This document shows positions 53,471 to 64,000 of a stretch of 64,000 nucleotides of DNA, in pieces; position 1 is the stretch's first letter; the number at the start of each line of letters is the position of its first letter. The notes beneath the pieces are model-generated. The model was given only the letters and a program-made list of their open reading frames with translations. It had not been told where the DNA came from and ran no database searches. The translations under genes were made by a program, and so were the position numbers. This DNA is from Notospermus geniculatus (taxonomy: Eukaryota > Nemertea > Pilidiophora > Heteronemertea > Lineidae), in NCBI GenBank assembly GCA_002633025.1, contig NMRB01000625.1:139501-203500 (forward strand), read 5' to 3'.

Positions 53471-54625
53471 CAGTGTCCTGATTGGTTGAGCAAACCAAGA
53501 ACATGTTGAGTAATTTGGTTTTATCCTTCCGATGTAGTCCGATGTAGTTCCGTACGTTTTGACAACTGCAACGTCAAAATACCCTTTTTTGGTCGTTTTT
53601 GAGAGCTTTATTGGTAGATATTTTATTATTGTTTCCAAAAAGGCCTACATTTGGGCAGAAAAAGGCCTAAATTTATTCACATATGCATTGATGCACTGGC
53701 ACTGCAGTGCTTATGCAATGCACAGGGTGTCTACAAGTCTTAAAAAGTCTAAAATTTGGAACTTCCATTTTTAAGGCCTTAAAAAGTCTTAAATTTGGCA
53801 ATTTTTGTAAGAAGGTCTTAAAAAGGTCTTAATTTTGGCTCTGAAATGCTGGGAAATAACATCTCAAGACTTCTAAAATCCAAATTTTCCTGGGGGAGAC
53901 CCCCCTTCGCCTAGACATCTGCCTTTCCCAGCCACATTGATCCCTATCATGTTTTTTCTGGTACAAACCCAGTCGGGTATCNAAACTGTCTTCATATGTA
54001 CAATAGTTTTTGAGTTATTAGCAGATAAATGTGGAGAATGGCGGCCATCTTGAAATCCAAGATGGCGGCCAAAAAAGCGCAGATTAAAAAAATGGCAACA
54101 ATGTTTTTCTGAATCTACGTTAAATTTGCCACAAGAAAATCGCAATTTCCCAGACTGTTCAAAAAATGGCCACAAAGTTACATAAGCCTGTGGACTATAT
54201 AGTGTAGTAGCGTAGCGTCACGTAGCGGAACGACAAGGAACTAGTCTACCCTGAATGCATGCCAAACGAGACCATGACGATGGCATGACGTCGACGAATT
54301 CCGCTCTGTATCCATCAAAGAAATGAAACAACGCACTCAATTAGTGTGTCATTGAATTACATGTCACTCCTTGTTGACAACCATAATGTAAACATTGATC
54401 TAAGAAACTAGGCCTACCAAGAAACTGCATCCAAATCAGTGAGCCGTGTGAGAGTGATTTTCCATGTTTGCATGGTTGTCATGGCAGCCTCCTCCATGTC
54501 CTCCTCCCTTTACGTCACTTCCGGTTGTTTTTTAGGAAGCGTGTATAGGTCATCGCCGCGGAAACCTGGGTTTATCTGACGTCATGTTGTCACACGCCGT
54601 GCAACTGACGCTCATGTCGCTCGCC
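53471..54625. other. No gene recognised
   Basis: At 53730-53840 the phrase AAAAAGTCTTAAATTTGG repeats. At 54030-54070 there is a GCCATCTTG...CAAGATGGC palindrome. A single N occurs at 53982. Possibly degraded transposon DNA. Confidence 0.4.
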
Positions 54626-54866
54626 CACGCTGGTGATTCAAACGTAAGAATCTTTTTTTCGTACGCGATTTTTACCCATGCATAACTAATCGTGTTGACT
54701 ATTTTTGCAGTTGTTTAGGCAAATAGAAGGGGTGACAGCTTATTATGTAATCACCCGTCACCCCTTCCATTTACCAGATGAACTGCGAATGCGACAAGCA
54801 CCATTAGTTATGCGTCAACGACTTCGCGTACGAATAAAATAATTTTGTGTTTGAATCACCAGCGTG
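54626..54866. mobile_element. Near-palindromic MITE, 241 bp
   Basis: Arms start CACGCTGGTGATTCAAAC and end with GTTTGAATCACCAGCGTG. Inner matches include ATTAGTTATGCGTC and GGGGTGAC/GTCACCCC around a short centre. Confidence 0.85.
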
Positions 54867-55899
54867 TCGCCGCAACCCTGTGAATTGCAGCTGTCCCGCC
54901 GATTTGTGATTGGTGATACCATTGTGAATGGTGAGTTTGCTGGCCAGAATGTCATGATTCCTCGAATACCACTTCTTCCAAGTGACTGCCCATTCGAACA
55001 GGGCCGTAGGAACGTCCTGGAGGGGGGATTCAGTAATTTTTAGCAGCGAACGCCAAACGCGCGCGCCGAAATATCGGCGGGGGTCCGGGCCCCCCTCCCG
55101 GGAAAAGTTTAGAAAATAAGAGTGCTTTTACGCCATTTCCCAGCATTTGAGAGCAAAATTGGACACTCTAGCCATGGTGTGGTTCATTATTGGTTTATTG
55201 GACTTGGGCCTTTTGGGACTAAAGGCACACTGAAAAATAATCCCTTCTCAGATTGAGTACCTTTGGGGTACTCATACTATATTCATCTCATTAAGAGCAC
55301 TCTATGTACTCATTCTGATTACCCATTATACTCATAGCATAGGATAACACGTTTGAGTACTCTTGCTACTCACAATGAGTACTGCAGCGTACGCACGATA
55401 GGTACCTTATTCTGTCTCATCTTGAGTACCCAGGCTGCAGTACTTACACATACCTTTTGCATGGTTTCATACCTTTTGCATGGTTTGGGGCTAAAAAAAT
55501 CTTGCGGTTTGAGGTAGGTCGACCAGCTTGGACACATAATGTAACACTCTACTGCTTCTGACGCGATTTCATGGAGAACGGTTTCCCGATGCCACAGAAA
55601 AGTCGTGGAAGCGAAAAATCAAGCATGGAAATAAAGAGAACCTAGTGCCTAAAAGTTATGGCATATAAGAATGTCGCTGCCNAGGAATGTTGCCTCATCC
55701 TATACCAACATGGTAACAACATATTTTTGTACAATAAACCTCGCTCAGTATTTTTGTGGGGTGTCAAGTTTTTGGAAATATGCCTCATTACACCACACAT
55801 ATGAACAATTTTTATTTGAATGAAATCCCTGACCCCTGAATATTATTCATGGTAGCTTGAATGTTACGGCTTACTCAGCCTAACAGAGTCCCCTGATCA
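54867..55899. other. No gene recognised; GAGTAC-rich inverted region at 55240-55440
   Basis: GAGTAC/GTACTC occurs about ten times in both orientations between 55256 and 55435, probably a foldback element. GGTCCGGGCCCCCCTCCCGGG at about 55083 is GC-rich debris. Single N at 55682. Confidence 0.45.
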
Positions 55900-56180
55900 G
55901 GGTTTTTTTGATCGACAATATCCAGTTCTTTACCATCATTGGGCCAGCCACGGTTCTGCAGTGGATACCAGGTTCATGCCAGTTCTTTGCCATCCTTGGC
56001 CCAAGCCATGGCAAGTCTGCCATTAGCAAGGCTGGGCCAGGCCTGGCACCACCTGGCTCTGGGCTGGCAAGCCCGGGCATTGGCTTGGCATGCCAACCTT
56101 GGCCCAGTCCAGGCCTGACTTTTGTGCCAGGCTTGGGCCGAGCCTGGCCCAATGCCTTTGTGCTACCTGGGTGGCCAATC
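55900..56180. mobile_element. GGGCCAAG-rich element, terminus ACCCAGGTAGCA
   Basis: The sequence 56061-56180 (GGGCTGGCAAGCCCGGGC to GTGCTACCTGGGT) recurs at 63237-63353. Numerous GGCCCAAG/CTTGGGCC words in both orientations. Non-coding; open frames across it are biased by the repeats. Confidence 0.7.
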
Positions 56181-56339
56181 AGCCAATGGCAGGAACCAGT
56201 GTTAAGATCACATGATCAGCATCAGGTCACATGTCAAGGTCAAGGTCAGCAAGGCAGGCTAGGTGTTGCAAACAATGCCTGCAAAGGGCCTATGTCATGA
56301 TGATTATTGTCAAAAAGGTAAGCTGTGCCCTGAAGACAA

Positions 56340-56880
56340 TGTATGATATTTTTTAATTTATTAGGCATTAAGGCCTACAGAAAGTTCAATAGGGCTACCT
56401 GTCAACAATCAGCATAACATTTAGGCTAATCATGCTAACATGGCTAATGCTAATGCATGGCTAGTTAGGCTAGTGCATGCTGGGCTACACATGCATGCAC
56501 ATACATGCATGTGTGCATGTCAGCATACATTATACATCATACATACATGAACATCAGGATGCCTACTTCATCATGTTTATGTTATAGGCCTAGCCCTAGG
56601 CCTACACTAAGGTTAGCCAAGCCCTAAGAAGTTAGTTAGGCCCTCCCTCATGGGGTGTGACATCATTTTAGCATTGTTAGGCTATAGGCTAGGCCTAATA
56701 ATTCGCATGATTAGGCCCTAGGCCTAGGCCTAGGCTACGCCGCTATAGGCTAGCCTACTAGGCCCCTAGATATTAGGCGGTTAGGGGCGAGCTTTTACTA
56801 TTAGGGCCTAATTAGGCCTGCTAGGCCTAGGAGAGGCTCATTTGTCAGGCCTGTGGTTGGGCCAAAATTTCGAATGACCA
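56340..56880. repeat. TAGGCC-rich low-complexity stretch
   Basis: Dense AGGCCTAGGC and TAGGCTA words, with ATGCATGC runs at 56450-56530. No gene. Confidence 0.7.
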
Positions 56881-57031
56881 GACAGAGTGACAATTCTAGC
56901 TTGAATTAAAATCTCATTTCAGGATTCGCTGTGTTGAATGAAAGAATTGATACAAAGACATTGATATACCAGTACCGTACCGGTACTGGTTGGCCTACTG
57001 GTACTGTTAAAGCTATGCATAGCAACTTGAA

Positions 57032-60000
57032 ATGATGCCGGACAAGCCTGATCAAGGACGGAGTACCAACATTGCCAATAACAGCATTGAAATGGAGACT
57101 GATGAGGGTATCGCTGATGAGATTACTAATAGTGCCAGTCATAGTGGGAGTACACCTAAGCCTTGTGCCAGTGGCAGCAGTGGTAAAACTAAGAGGCGGT
57201 ACTACAATACAAGATTTATTTTGGAAAACCCTGCTAAACACATACCAAGAACAACGAAATGGCGTCAAGAAAAAAGGAAAAAATGTGGTACAGGATCAGA
57301 CGAGCGTCACCTAGCAACCAGCATCACAGGAGGACAGTCCACCAATGATGTCCATGACAAAGATTGTTCTCTTGATGATCATGGTGGATGGTAAGTCATC
57401 TGTTGTGGCATGAGTTCTTATTATTCAGTGTGGACGATGGCATAGAATCATCATCTTGTCATAATTTTTTACCATCACTTTTCAATTACCGGTATTTTTA
57501 ACTTAGTTGAGGTATCTTTCACATTTTCATTTTTCGGCATATTTCAGTGATCTTAGTGGAATAGTTGACCAAGATGACTTTGCAACCGTTCAGCATGTAA
57601 ACAAACCAGTGGGGCATAGAGACCAAATTTCGCATGTCATGCTTGATGTGAAATCAACCCAGTTAGACATTGCTGGAACTTCAGTTGAGCCAAGGTGAGT
57701 AACAAACATTCTGCAATTTGTGGGGCAATATCTCATGATTAACTGTGCCCTTTTATGGCATCAGTTCTTGACAAACTTGAATTTTCAAGTCATTACGACT
57801 TCATACACTCCCTTTCCGTGATTCTATCGTGAAATGTTTCTTTGGTTCCTTCAGTGATACCGGTAGTGGAGTACACTTAGGTGAAGAAGACATGGAAGAC
57901 AATATGTGCATTGCAGTCGAGCACGCTAGCCAGATATTGGAACAGACTGATGTATTTTTGAATGGTGAGCAGCAAACTGGATCTGAGACTGGGCAAACAC
58001 CTGCGGAGGGGTACATGTAAGTATACATGTAATAACGGGCAGTTTCACATCTCAATAATTAGTGGATGCGTAAGTCTGGAATGCGGTTCCATTATGGTAG
58101 TTTGACGATGGCTATACAGTGTCACTATTTTCATGGAGTAAGGTATGCATTTATGTTTTGTTATGTACAAGTAAAGTTCTTTATAAAAAGATCATTGTTC
58201 TATTGTTCAATTGAAATGCTTGTTATTCCTTCAGTGATACCGGTAGTGGAGTACACTTAGGTGAAGAAGACATGGAAGACAATATGTGCATTGCAGTCGA
58301 GCACGCTAGCCAGATATTGGAACAGACTGATGTATTTTTGAATGGTGAGCAGCAAACTGGATCTGAGACTGGGCAAACACCTGCGGAGGGGTAAGTATAC
58401 ATGTAATAACGGGCAGTTTCACATCTCAATAATTAGCGGATGCGTAAGTCTGGAATGCGGTTCCATTATGGTAGTTTGACGATGGCTACAGTGTCACTAT
58501 TTTCATGGAGTAAGGTACATGCATTTATGTTTTGTTATGTACAAGTAAAGTTCTTTATAAAAAGATCATTGTTCTATTGTTCAATTGAAATGTTTGTTGT
58601 TCCTTCAGTGATACCGGTAGTGGAGTACACGTAGGTGAAGAAGACATGGAAGACAATATGTGCATTGCAGTCGAGCACGCTAGCCAGATATTGGAACAGA
58701 CTGATGTATTTTTGAATGGAGAGCAGCAAACAGGATCTGAGACTGGGCAAACACCTGCGGAGGGGTTAGTATCATAATAACGGGCAGTTTCACATCTCAA
58801 TAATTAGCGGATGCGTACATGTAGTCTGGAATGCAGTTCATTACGGTAGTTTGACGATGGCTACAGTGTCATTATTTTCATGGAGTAAGGTACATGCATT
58901 TATGTTTTGTTATGTACAAGTAAAGTTCTTTATAAAAAGATCATTGTTCTATTGCTTACTTTTCAGGCTTGGTACAAATCCCACAGAAAATGAGGCTTCA
59001 GAATGTTCAGATCAGGATGAAGAAGGTGAAGGTGTGTATGAATCTTTTGTCACACTGCCCAATGCCAAGTCCATGTACATGTATATTACTTCATAAGTTG
59101 TTCTTCAGGAAAGTAAATATTACATGTACATGTATTCTAATTTATCTCCATTTTTCAGAATCGAATCATGACGAATGGAAGATGCCAAGGTCTGAATTGG
59201 ATGAGCCTTTGTATGATGGTGCACCAATCACAGTACTTGAAAGTGTCCAGTCCATTTTGGCCTTCAGTCACAGGCATGGGTGCACAAGTGCACAACTGAA
59301 GGACTTGCTGAATCTTGTTAGCCTGCATTGTCCTGTGCCAAACAAGCTCAAGAAAACTTTGTATCACTTTAGGGCTGTATTTGATACTAGCAAGGTTTAC
59401 GAGCAGGTTCACAAATTATGTAGCAAGTGCAAGATGTACATCAAAGAGCAAGATATTTCTAAGTGCCCAAATGAGGAGTGTCAAGCAGACCTGAATGTGA
59501 AAGAAAATGTTACGTTTTTTTTGGAACTTTCTATTGATGATCAGTTGAAAAGATTGTTCAAAAAAGATAACTTTCATCATCTTCTTTCACATAGATTTGA
59601 TAGGCAAAAAAAATGTGTTGACGCTCTTGAAGATATTTATGATGGATCTGTATACAAGAGACATTCTGGTCCAGGTGGGTTTTTGTCGAGCGATAAAAAC
59701 ATGTCATTTTCTTGGTACACAGATGGTGTACCACTGTACAAGTCATCAAAGTGTAGTCTGTGGCCAGTCCTGTTTGTAATTAACGAACTGCCATACAAGC
59801 TACGTATGGACCAAGAATATATAATTTATGCAGGCTTATGGTGCGCTGAAGGTAAACCTCCAATGCAGACTTACCTCAAGCCAGTATGCGAGTCATTGCA
59901 GCATTAAATTTATACAGTGAGGGTGTTGAAGTTCATTGTGGACATTGCAAGGGATATATAAATATCAAATCCATTGTCCTCAGTGGTACTTGTGACTTGC

Positions 60001-61478
60001 CTGCTCGTGCAGATGTTACGAACATGTCCTATTTCAATGGCTCATGTGCATGTCTATACTGTAAGCAGACAGGTGAAGTTGTTCAGTCGGGGAAAGGGCA
60101 TGCTACCGTTTACCCTTTTGATCCTGTTGAAGTTGCAGGGCCTGTGAGGAGTCATGCAGATGTCTGTGCTGCTGGTATAAATGCAGTTGAGAAAGGGGTT
60201 GGTAGAAAGGCAAATGTTGATGGAATTAAAGGGCCATCTCGACTGTTATGTTTGCCACACCTTGACATTGTAGAAGGTACCGGTATAGACTACATGCATG
60301 GTGTTCTAACTGGTACAGTGAAGCGCCTCATCCATTTGTGGTTTGACTCCAGCAACCACAAAGAACTCTATAGTTTGTCAAAACTTGTTGGTGTTGTTGA
60401 TGCAAGAATTCGTCACATTAAGCCACCTCATTTCTTAAGCCGGACACCAAGAAGTATTCAGGATCATTTGGCATACTGGAAGGCCAATGAATGTCGCTCT
60501 TGGCTGTTCTTTTATTCCATCCCTGTACTGTATTCAGTAATGCCAGAATGTTACTTTCAGCATCACCTTCTCCTTGTTGAGGGCATTTCTATTTTGTGTC
60601 AACAATCAGTAACTGAACAAGAAATAAAACATGCAGAACAAATTCTGATCCACTATGTGTGTCAGTATGCTGCATTGTACGGTGAGCAAAACATGACAAT
60701 GAATGTCCATAACCTGTTGCACTTATGTGCCGTTGTACGCCGTCTTGGTCCATTATGGGTGTACAGCTGTTTTTCGTATGAGAATATCAACGGCATGTTG
60801 CTGAAATACATCCACGGCCCAACAAATCCCATGTCTCAGGTGTCAAAAGCAGTGTCTTCCATGTTGTATCTTTCAACTAACAGAGAAAAATTGAGTCCTC
60901 AAGTTGAAAATTTCTGCCAAGATTTGCAGAGAGGTGTTCGGAAGACAGCAGTTGGGGAGAGAGTGTGTAATAATGTGTATGTCATTGGTAGCATGAAGCG
61001 AACCAGTGTTTCTGCACAAAAAGACTTGGTGTCATCAGCCTTTGGGACTACAGTCAGTGATATGATGTGTTTTGAACGTGCCCTCATAAATGGTGTGGTT
61101 ATATGCTCTGTGAGGTATAAAGCAAGTGATAAACGCCTGTCATCTGTAGTAGCTTTGAAACCCAACAACAACCGAGCACAGATTGAGACGTTCATCAAGG
61201 CAAAAGGCTGTAATTCAAGGGCATGTAGAAATAACTGCAAATGTGAGCCAGGTTTCTTTGTGCTGGTTAGAATGTTTGAGACAGTCTCCGAGAATATATG
61301 TAAAGATGAAATCACACATGCTTCACTGCCACACATGAAATTGGTAAAGAAGCCACCTGGTGAACTTCTCGTGTATCCAATAACAGCAATTAATGATGTG
61401 TGTGTGTTTGTTGAATCGCCAACAAGACCAGATCAAGCTTTTACATTCTTGGCACCAAATCATCTTGAGGGTGACTAA
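57032..61478 (+). CDS. tnp2/EnSpm (CACTA)-type transposase gene with introns, one frameshift
   Basis: Seven exons with consistent phase: 57032-57390, 57548-57694, 57855-58016, 58235-58390, 58609-58764, 58967-59031 and 59159-61478. The N-terminal part is Ser/Asp-rich with a basic KTKRRYYNTRF patch. Exons 3-5 are three copies of one exon. The last exon has zinc-binding pairs (CSKCKMYI, CPNEEC; HCGHCKGY; CLYCKQTGE), the tnp2 core (WYTDGVPLYKSS; INELPYKLR; AGLWCAEGKPPMQTYLKP), an Asp motif (GIDYMHGVL) and a DUF4218-like part (NVHNLLHL; GPLWVYSCFSYENINGMLLK). The frame shifts by one base between about 59886 and 59905; the rest is open to the stop. Such transposases cut and paste DNA with a DDE-type core. 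It could be a recently dead copy, or the shift could be a sequence error. Element termini were not identified. Confidence 0.85.
57840..58965 (+). repeat. Tandem triplication of a 374-bp exon-intron unit
   Basis: Exon and following intron are repeated three times (exon starts 57855, 58235, 58609). Copies differ at few positions; ACATGT is gained or lost at splice junctions. All three exons keep phase and can be spliced in series. Confidence 0.92.
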
Positions 61479-61509
61479 AAAAGGAGCTATTGAACCCAAG
61501 ATGAAGGGC

Positions 61510-61630
61510 CTTGGTTGCGACACCAAACCTGCGAAGGTGGGGCTAAAATGTAATCCAAACTCAAGGCACTCGGCCAAGGGTGTGGGCGGAAGTTTTGCTT
61601 CACCCGAGCAGGTTTGGTGTCGCAACCAAG
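61510..61630. mobile_element. 121-bp MITE, CTTGGTTGCGACACCAAACC termini
   Basis: Terminal inverted repeats of 23 bp, starting 32 bases after the transposase stop. The interior has no coding potential. Confidence 0.8.
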
Positions 61631-61654
61631 AACCAACGCCGAGGTGATTCTACT

Positions 61655-61706
61655 AACAAACACACATCATAGAGTTCACCAGGTGGTTTCTTTACCAATT
61701 TCATGT
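61655..61706 (-). pseudogene. Inverted remnant of the transposase C-terminus
   Basis: Minus-strand sequence matches 61336-61412 of the transposase exon (ATGAAATTGGTAAAGAA; CCACCTGGTGAACT; GATGTGTGTTTGTT) with a deletion in between and several substitutions. A related element copy was probably here in opposite orientation. Confidence 0.7.
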
Positions 61707-62235
61707 CTAAGGTCTCCAGCTCAGTTGTTTTTAGCTCGTGCACAATCTGCTGAGCTCTTTATGTGAAGCATCTGTTGTCACGTGTTAATAGCAGGGCACA
61801 TTTCGTCACCACTGGAGCTATTGATCTGAAACTTGGGTTACCAGGTGGCCATTTTTGAAAACGGACTGTGTATATATTACGCAAGCGAGAACATTTTGAC
61901 CTTGAAATAATGAATACACATTTGTAATCATAGGCGAGGATTGAGTATATTTGTCATTTGTTCTTCTGACGTGGTTTTACTTTTTGCAGGGTTTAAGCCA
62001 AAGAAATTGTGATCTAATCAAAAATTTAATTGTTAAAGTATGAAGAAATAAAAATGCCACATTTAATAATCTGATGAAAACCTCTTATTTTTGTTGATTT
62101 CCTTGTTTTCACCACTTCTTGCAATCATTCAAATGAAATATTCAAGTGTTTGACTTAGCTTATTCAATTTTTTCCACGTCCAGCCAGGCACTAGCGCTTT
62201 CTCACCCATGCGCATTGGAGGCCAATAGAAGAACG
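61707..62235. other. No gene recognised
   Basis: AT-rich; includes an AATAAA at about 62047 that could serve the transposase transcript, though it is far from the stop. Confidence 0.4.
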
Positions 62236-62328
62236 CTGTCATGTTGGAAACGAGTAAAGTGTCATGGCGGATGCGCTATGAGTGGCTGATTGTCCGCCAT
62301 GAAACTTTACTCGTGTCTAACATGACAG
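62236..62328. repeat. 93-bp hairpin
   Basis: Arms CTGTCATGTTGGAAACGAGT and GTAAAGTGTCATGGCGGA are mirrored with two small differences. The loop is about 20 bp. Confidence 0.85.
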
Positions 62329-62631
62329 CAGTCGATTTCTTTTGCATGCCGATGTACTCACTGATGTGTGTGAGGGCTGTATACATCTCATGTTAGTGAC
62401 ATTATGCTTTGCATGCTGGAATACTTCCCAAAGTAACCAACTCGGGGGGGGGGGGGAGGGTAAGTAGCGCCTGGTGTGACAGACCCAACTTGTAGAACTT
62501 CCGGCAAATAAAACGCTATCGTGCCAGGCCAGTCTAGGTGCGTGTAAGTTTTCGAACATGCTAATTCAGAATCACTTCAGTGGTTATAGCCATTATTCAA
62601 TACACTACACACACTGCGGCAGGATATTGGA

Positions 62632-63041
62632 CTGCCAAAAATCCCAAGTTTAAGGATTATTTGCTGTAAGCCTTAAACTTGTAAGATAGCTGGTATAGGA
62701 ATTCTTAAAGTTAGAATTTGCAACAGGCTCGGACTTCTACTTTAACTTTTCAATTGGGAATTCTTATTTCAGGACTTAATTACTCCTAATTTACATCTTA
62801 AAATTTTAGGATTCTTGTTCATGGCCACATATTCTTGTTCTGGACTTAAGTACTCCTTATTTACTCCTAACATACATCTTAAAAATACCAGGATTCTTGT
62901 CCATGACTTAATAAGGTGTAAATTCTTATTTACTGCTTGTTTTGCCCTTAAACTTTGAAAATTTTGAAAAACTTCTTTTTGCAGCCTTAATAAGTCATAA
63001 ACTTCTTATTAAGTCACATTTAAGAAGTATATTTTTGGCAG
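62632..63041. mobile_element. MITE with CTGCCAAAAAT termini
   Basis: Starts CTGCCAAAAATCCC and ends ATATTTTTGGCAG. The inside repeats CTTATTTACTCCTAA-type and CTTAAAC words. No clear target duplication. Confidence 0.6.
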
Positions 63042-63121
63042 GGTTAGCTCTCCTCCTTGAATTGGGTGCGGTTATTCATGGCTGCCGATGATTAAAGAAG
63101 ATTGGAAGGATGTCTAAGTTC

Positions 63122-63233
63122 GGGGGGGGGGGGGGGAACCGGTGCCTTTTTTACCAGTGCCTTTTTTACCAGTGCCTTTTTTACCAGTGCCTTTTTTACC
63201 GTGCCTTTTTTACCGGTGCCTTTTTTACCGTAC
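63122..63233. repeat. Poly-G run plus 15-16 bp minisatellite
   Basis: Fifteen G bases (63122-63136) are followed by about six units of GTGCCTTTTTTACCA. Another long G run is at about 62443-62455. Confidence 0.9.
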
Positions 63234-63236
63234 ACC

Positions 63237-63353
63237 GGGCTGGCAAGCCCGGGCATTGGCTTGGCATGCCAAACTTGGCCCAGTCCAGGCATGACTTTTG
63301 TGCCAGGCTTGGGCCGAGCCTGGCCCAATGCCTTTGTGCTAGCTGGGTGTGGC
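63237..63353. mobile_element. Second copy of the GGGCCAAG-rich element (partial)
   Basis: About 95% identical to 56061-56180, ending GTGCTAGCTGGGT. The left part of the element seen at 55900-56060 is replaced by the minisatellite. Confidence 0.8.
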
Positions 63354-63442
63354 CTGCCTCTCGGTCGGTCCGGAAAACAAGCCGGCACGGCAACTGCCAC
63401 TGCGTAGCCGTCGGCCCACCTGTACACGCTGAATAGACAGAT

Positions 63443-64000
63443 TGCCAAAGTCGGCCATGTTGGACCAAAAGGCAATAACAAACACTGAATGTACAGTGAA
63501 TGTACACCATCGATATACAGCATGTTTTAAAACCTGCAATTTACACAAAACTTTCATGAAAAGTTACAAAATAAACACCTCCTCATCAGTGCTACATGTG
63601 TTATGAACCGTGTCCAGGCCCAAATGTTTGTAAATATTTCCCACAAAAAGTTTTAAAAGACTTTTATCATGCCTTTTTTATGCCAAACCTCAGCTCCAGG
63701 TGTGTTGGTCCTATCCGACAGTGTGGAATCATGAATCCATGATGATTCACAAACCTGGACGACCCAAGGTTGGTTAAGCAAGTTTTTTCTTTTCTGAATT
63801 ACTATTTTACCAAAAGTAAGCCAAGGCTTAGCCTAGTGGATATTAATGTATTATTACTGATGGTGATGTTATCTGAGACATTTTCATGGCAAACTTTTAT
63901 GTTTTTGCACATTTTAAAACATGCTGTACATCAATGGTATACATTCACTGTACATTCAGTGTTTGTTATTGCCTTTTGGTCCAACATGGCCGACTTTGGC
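63443..64000. repeat. Inverted repeat reaching the window edge
   Basis: 63443-63533 (GCCAAAGTCGGCCATG to CATGTTTTAAAA) is inverted at 63912-64000 with about 95% identity. Probably a MITE or foldback of about 560 bp or more, cut by the window end. Confidence 0.85.

Noticed and set aside
55880-56300. Overlapping frames rich in Gly/Pro/Ala
   Set aside because: They come from the GGGCCAAG repeat element and recur in its second copy near 63.3 kb.
1-64000. tRNA, rRNA or snRNA genes
   Set aside because: No GGTTCGAATCC-type B box with matching cloverleaf and no rRNA-like stretch was seen on either strand.

Overview
The window is animal nuclear DNA. It has intron-split genes with GT/AG splice sites, conserved metazoan proteins (GRWD1-like, CIAO3/NARFL-like, a class A GPCR, a possible BEN-domain protein) and a very dense load of mobile DNA. 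The abundant TAGGCCTAC- and ACATGTAC-type words and the element families resemble marine invertebrates, most likely an ambulacrarian such as an echinoderm or hemichordate. That placement is a composition-based guess (about even odds), not a phylogenetic result. Eight isolated single N bases occur (8335, 10544, 28626, 31716, 35850, 38281, 53982, 55682). Several sit at or near duplicated or inverted blocks, so parts of the local order may be assembly artefacts.

Layout. 0.2-6.2 kb: a decayed minus-strand LINE (ORF1 plus endonuclease/reverse transcriptase), broken by a hAT-type MITE and by a three-deep stack of nested DNA elements. 6.3-11.9 kb: MITEs, a 32-bp satellite and a duplicated segment. 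12.07-13.15 kb: an intronless melatonin-receptor-like GPCR (+). 13.7-18.5 kb: nested foldback/MITE clusters, including a 33-bp hairpin that carries its own 5-bp target duplication. 18.5-29.2 kb: mostly non-coding, with minisatellites and a 690-bp foldback element. 29.2-30.4 kb: two exons of a GRWD1-like gene (+), with a pogo/Tigger-type MITE in the intron between them. 33.4-38.8 kb: CIAO3-like exons (-), duplicated and scrambled. 39.6-44.2 kb: nine phase-consistent exons of a probable BEN-domain gene (-), one with an in-frame 66-bp coding minisatellite. 44.8-53.5 kb: an LTR retroelement (-). 57.0-61.5 kb: an intron-containing tnp2/EnSpm-type transposase gene (+) with a tandemly triplicated exon. 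61.5-64 kb: further hairpins, MITEs and repeats.

The most striking object is the 8.7-kb LTR element. Its gag is preceded by a helix-hairpin-helix module and ends in two CCHC knuckles. Past a -1 frame change comes a complete MACROD-like macrodomain fused to the retroelement protease. Reverse transcriptase, RNase H and integrase are absent, leaving only a pol C-terminal remnant. The position where env would sit carries an apparently intact TatD-family metallo-nuclease with an N-terminal zinc finger. The two LTRs are nearly identical outside one 118-120 bp indel, which suggests a fairly recent insertion. A retroelement carrying both an ADP-ribose hydrolase-type domain and a DNase is the main candidate for an undescribed system here.
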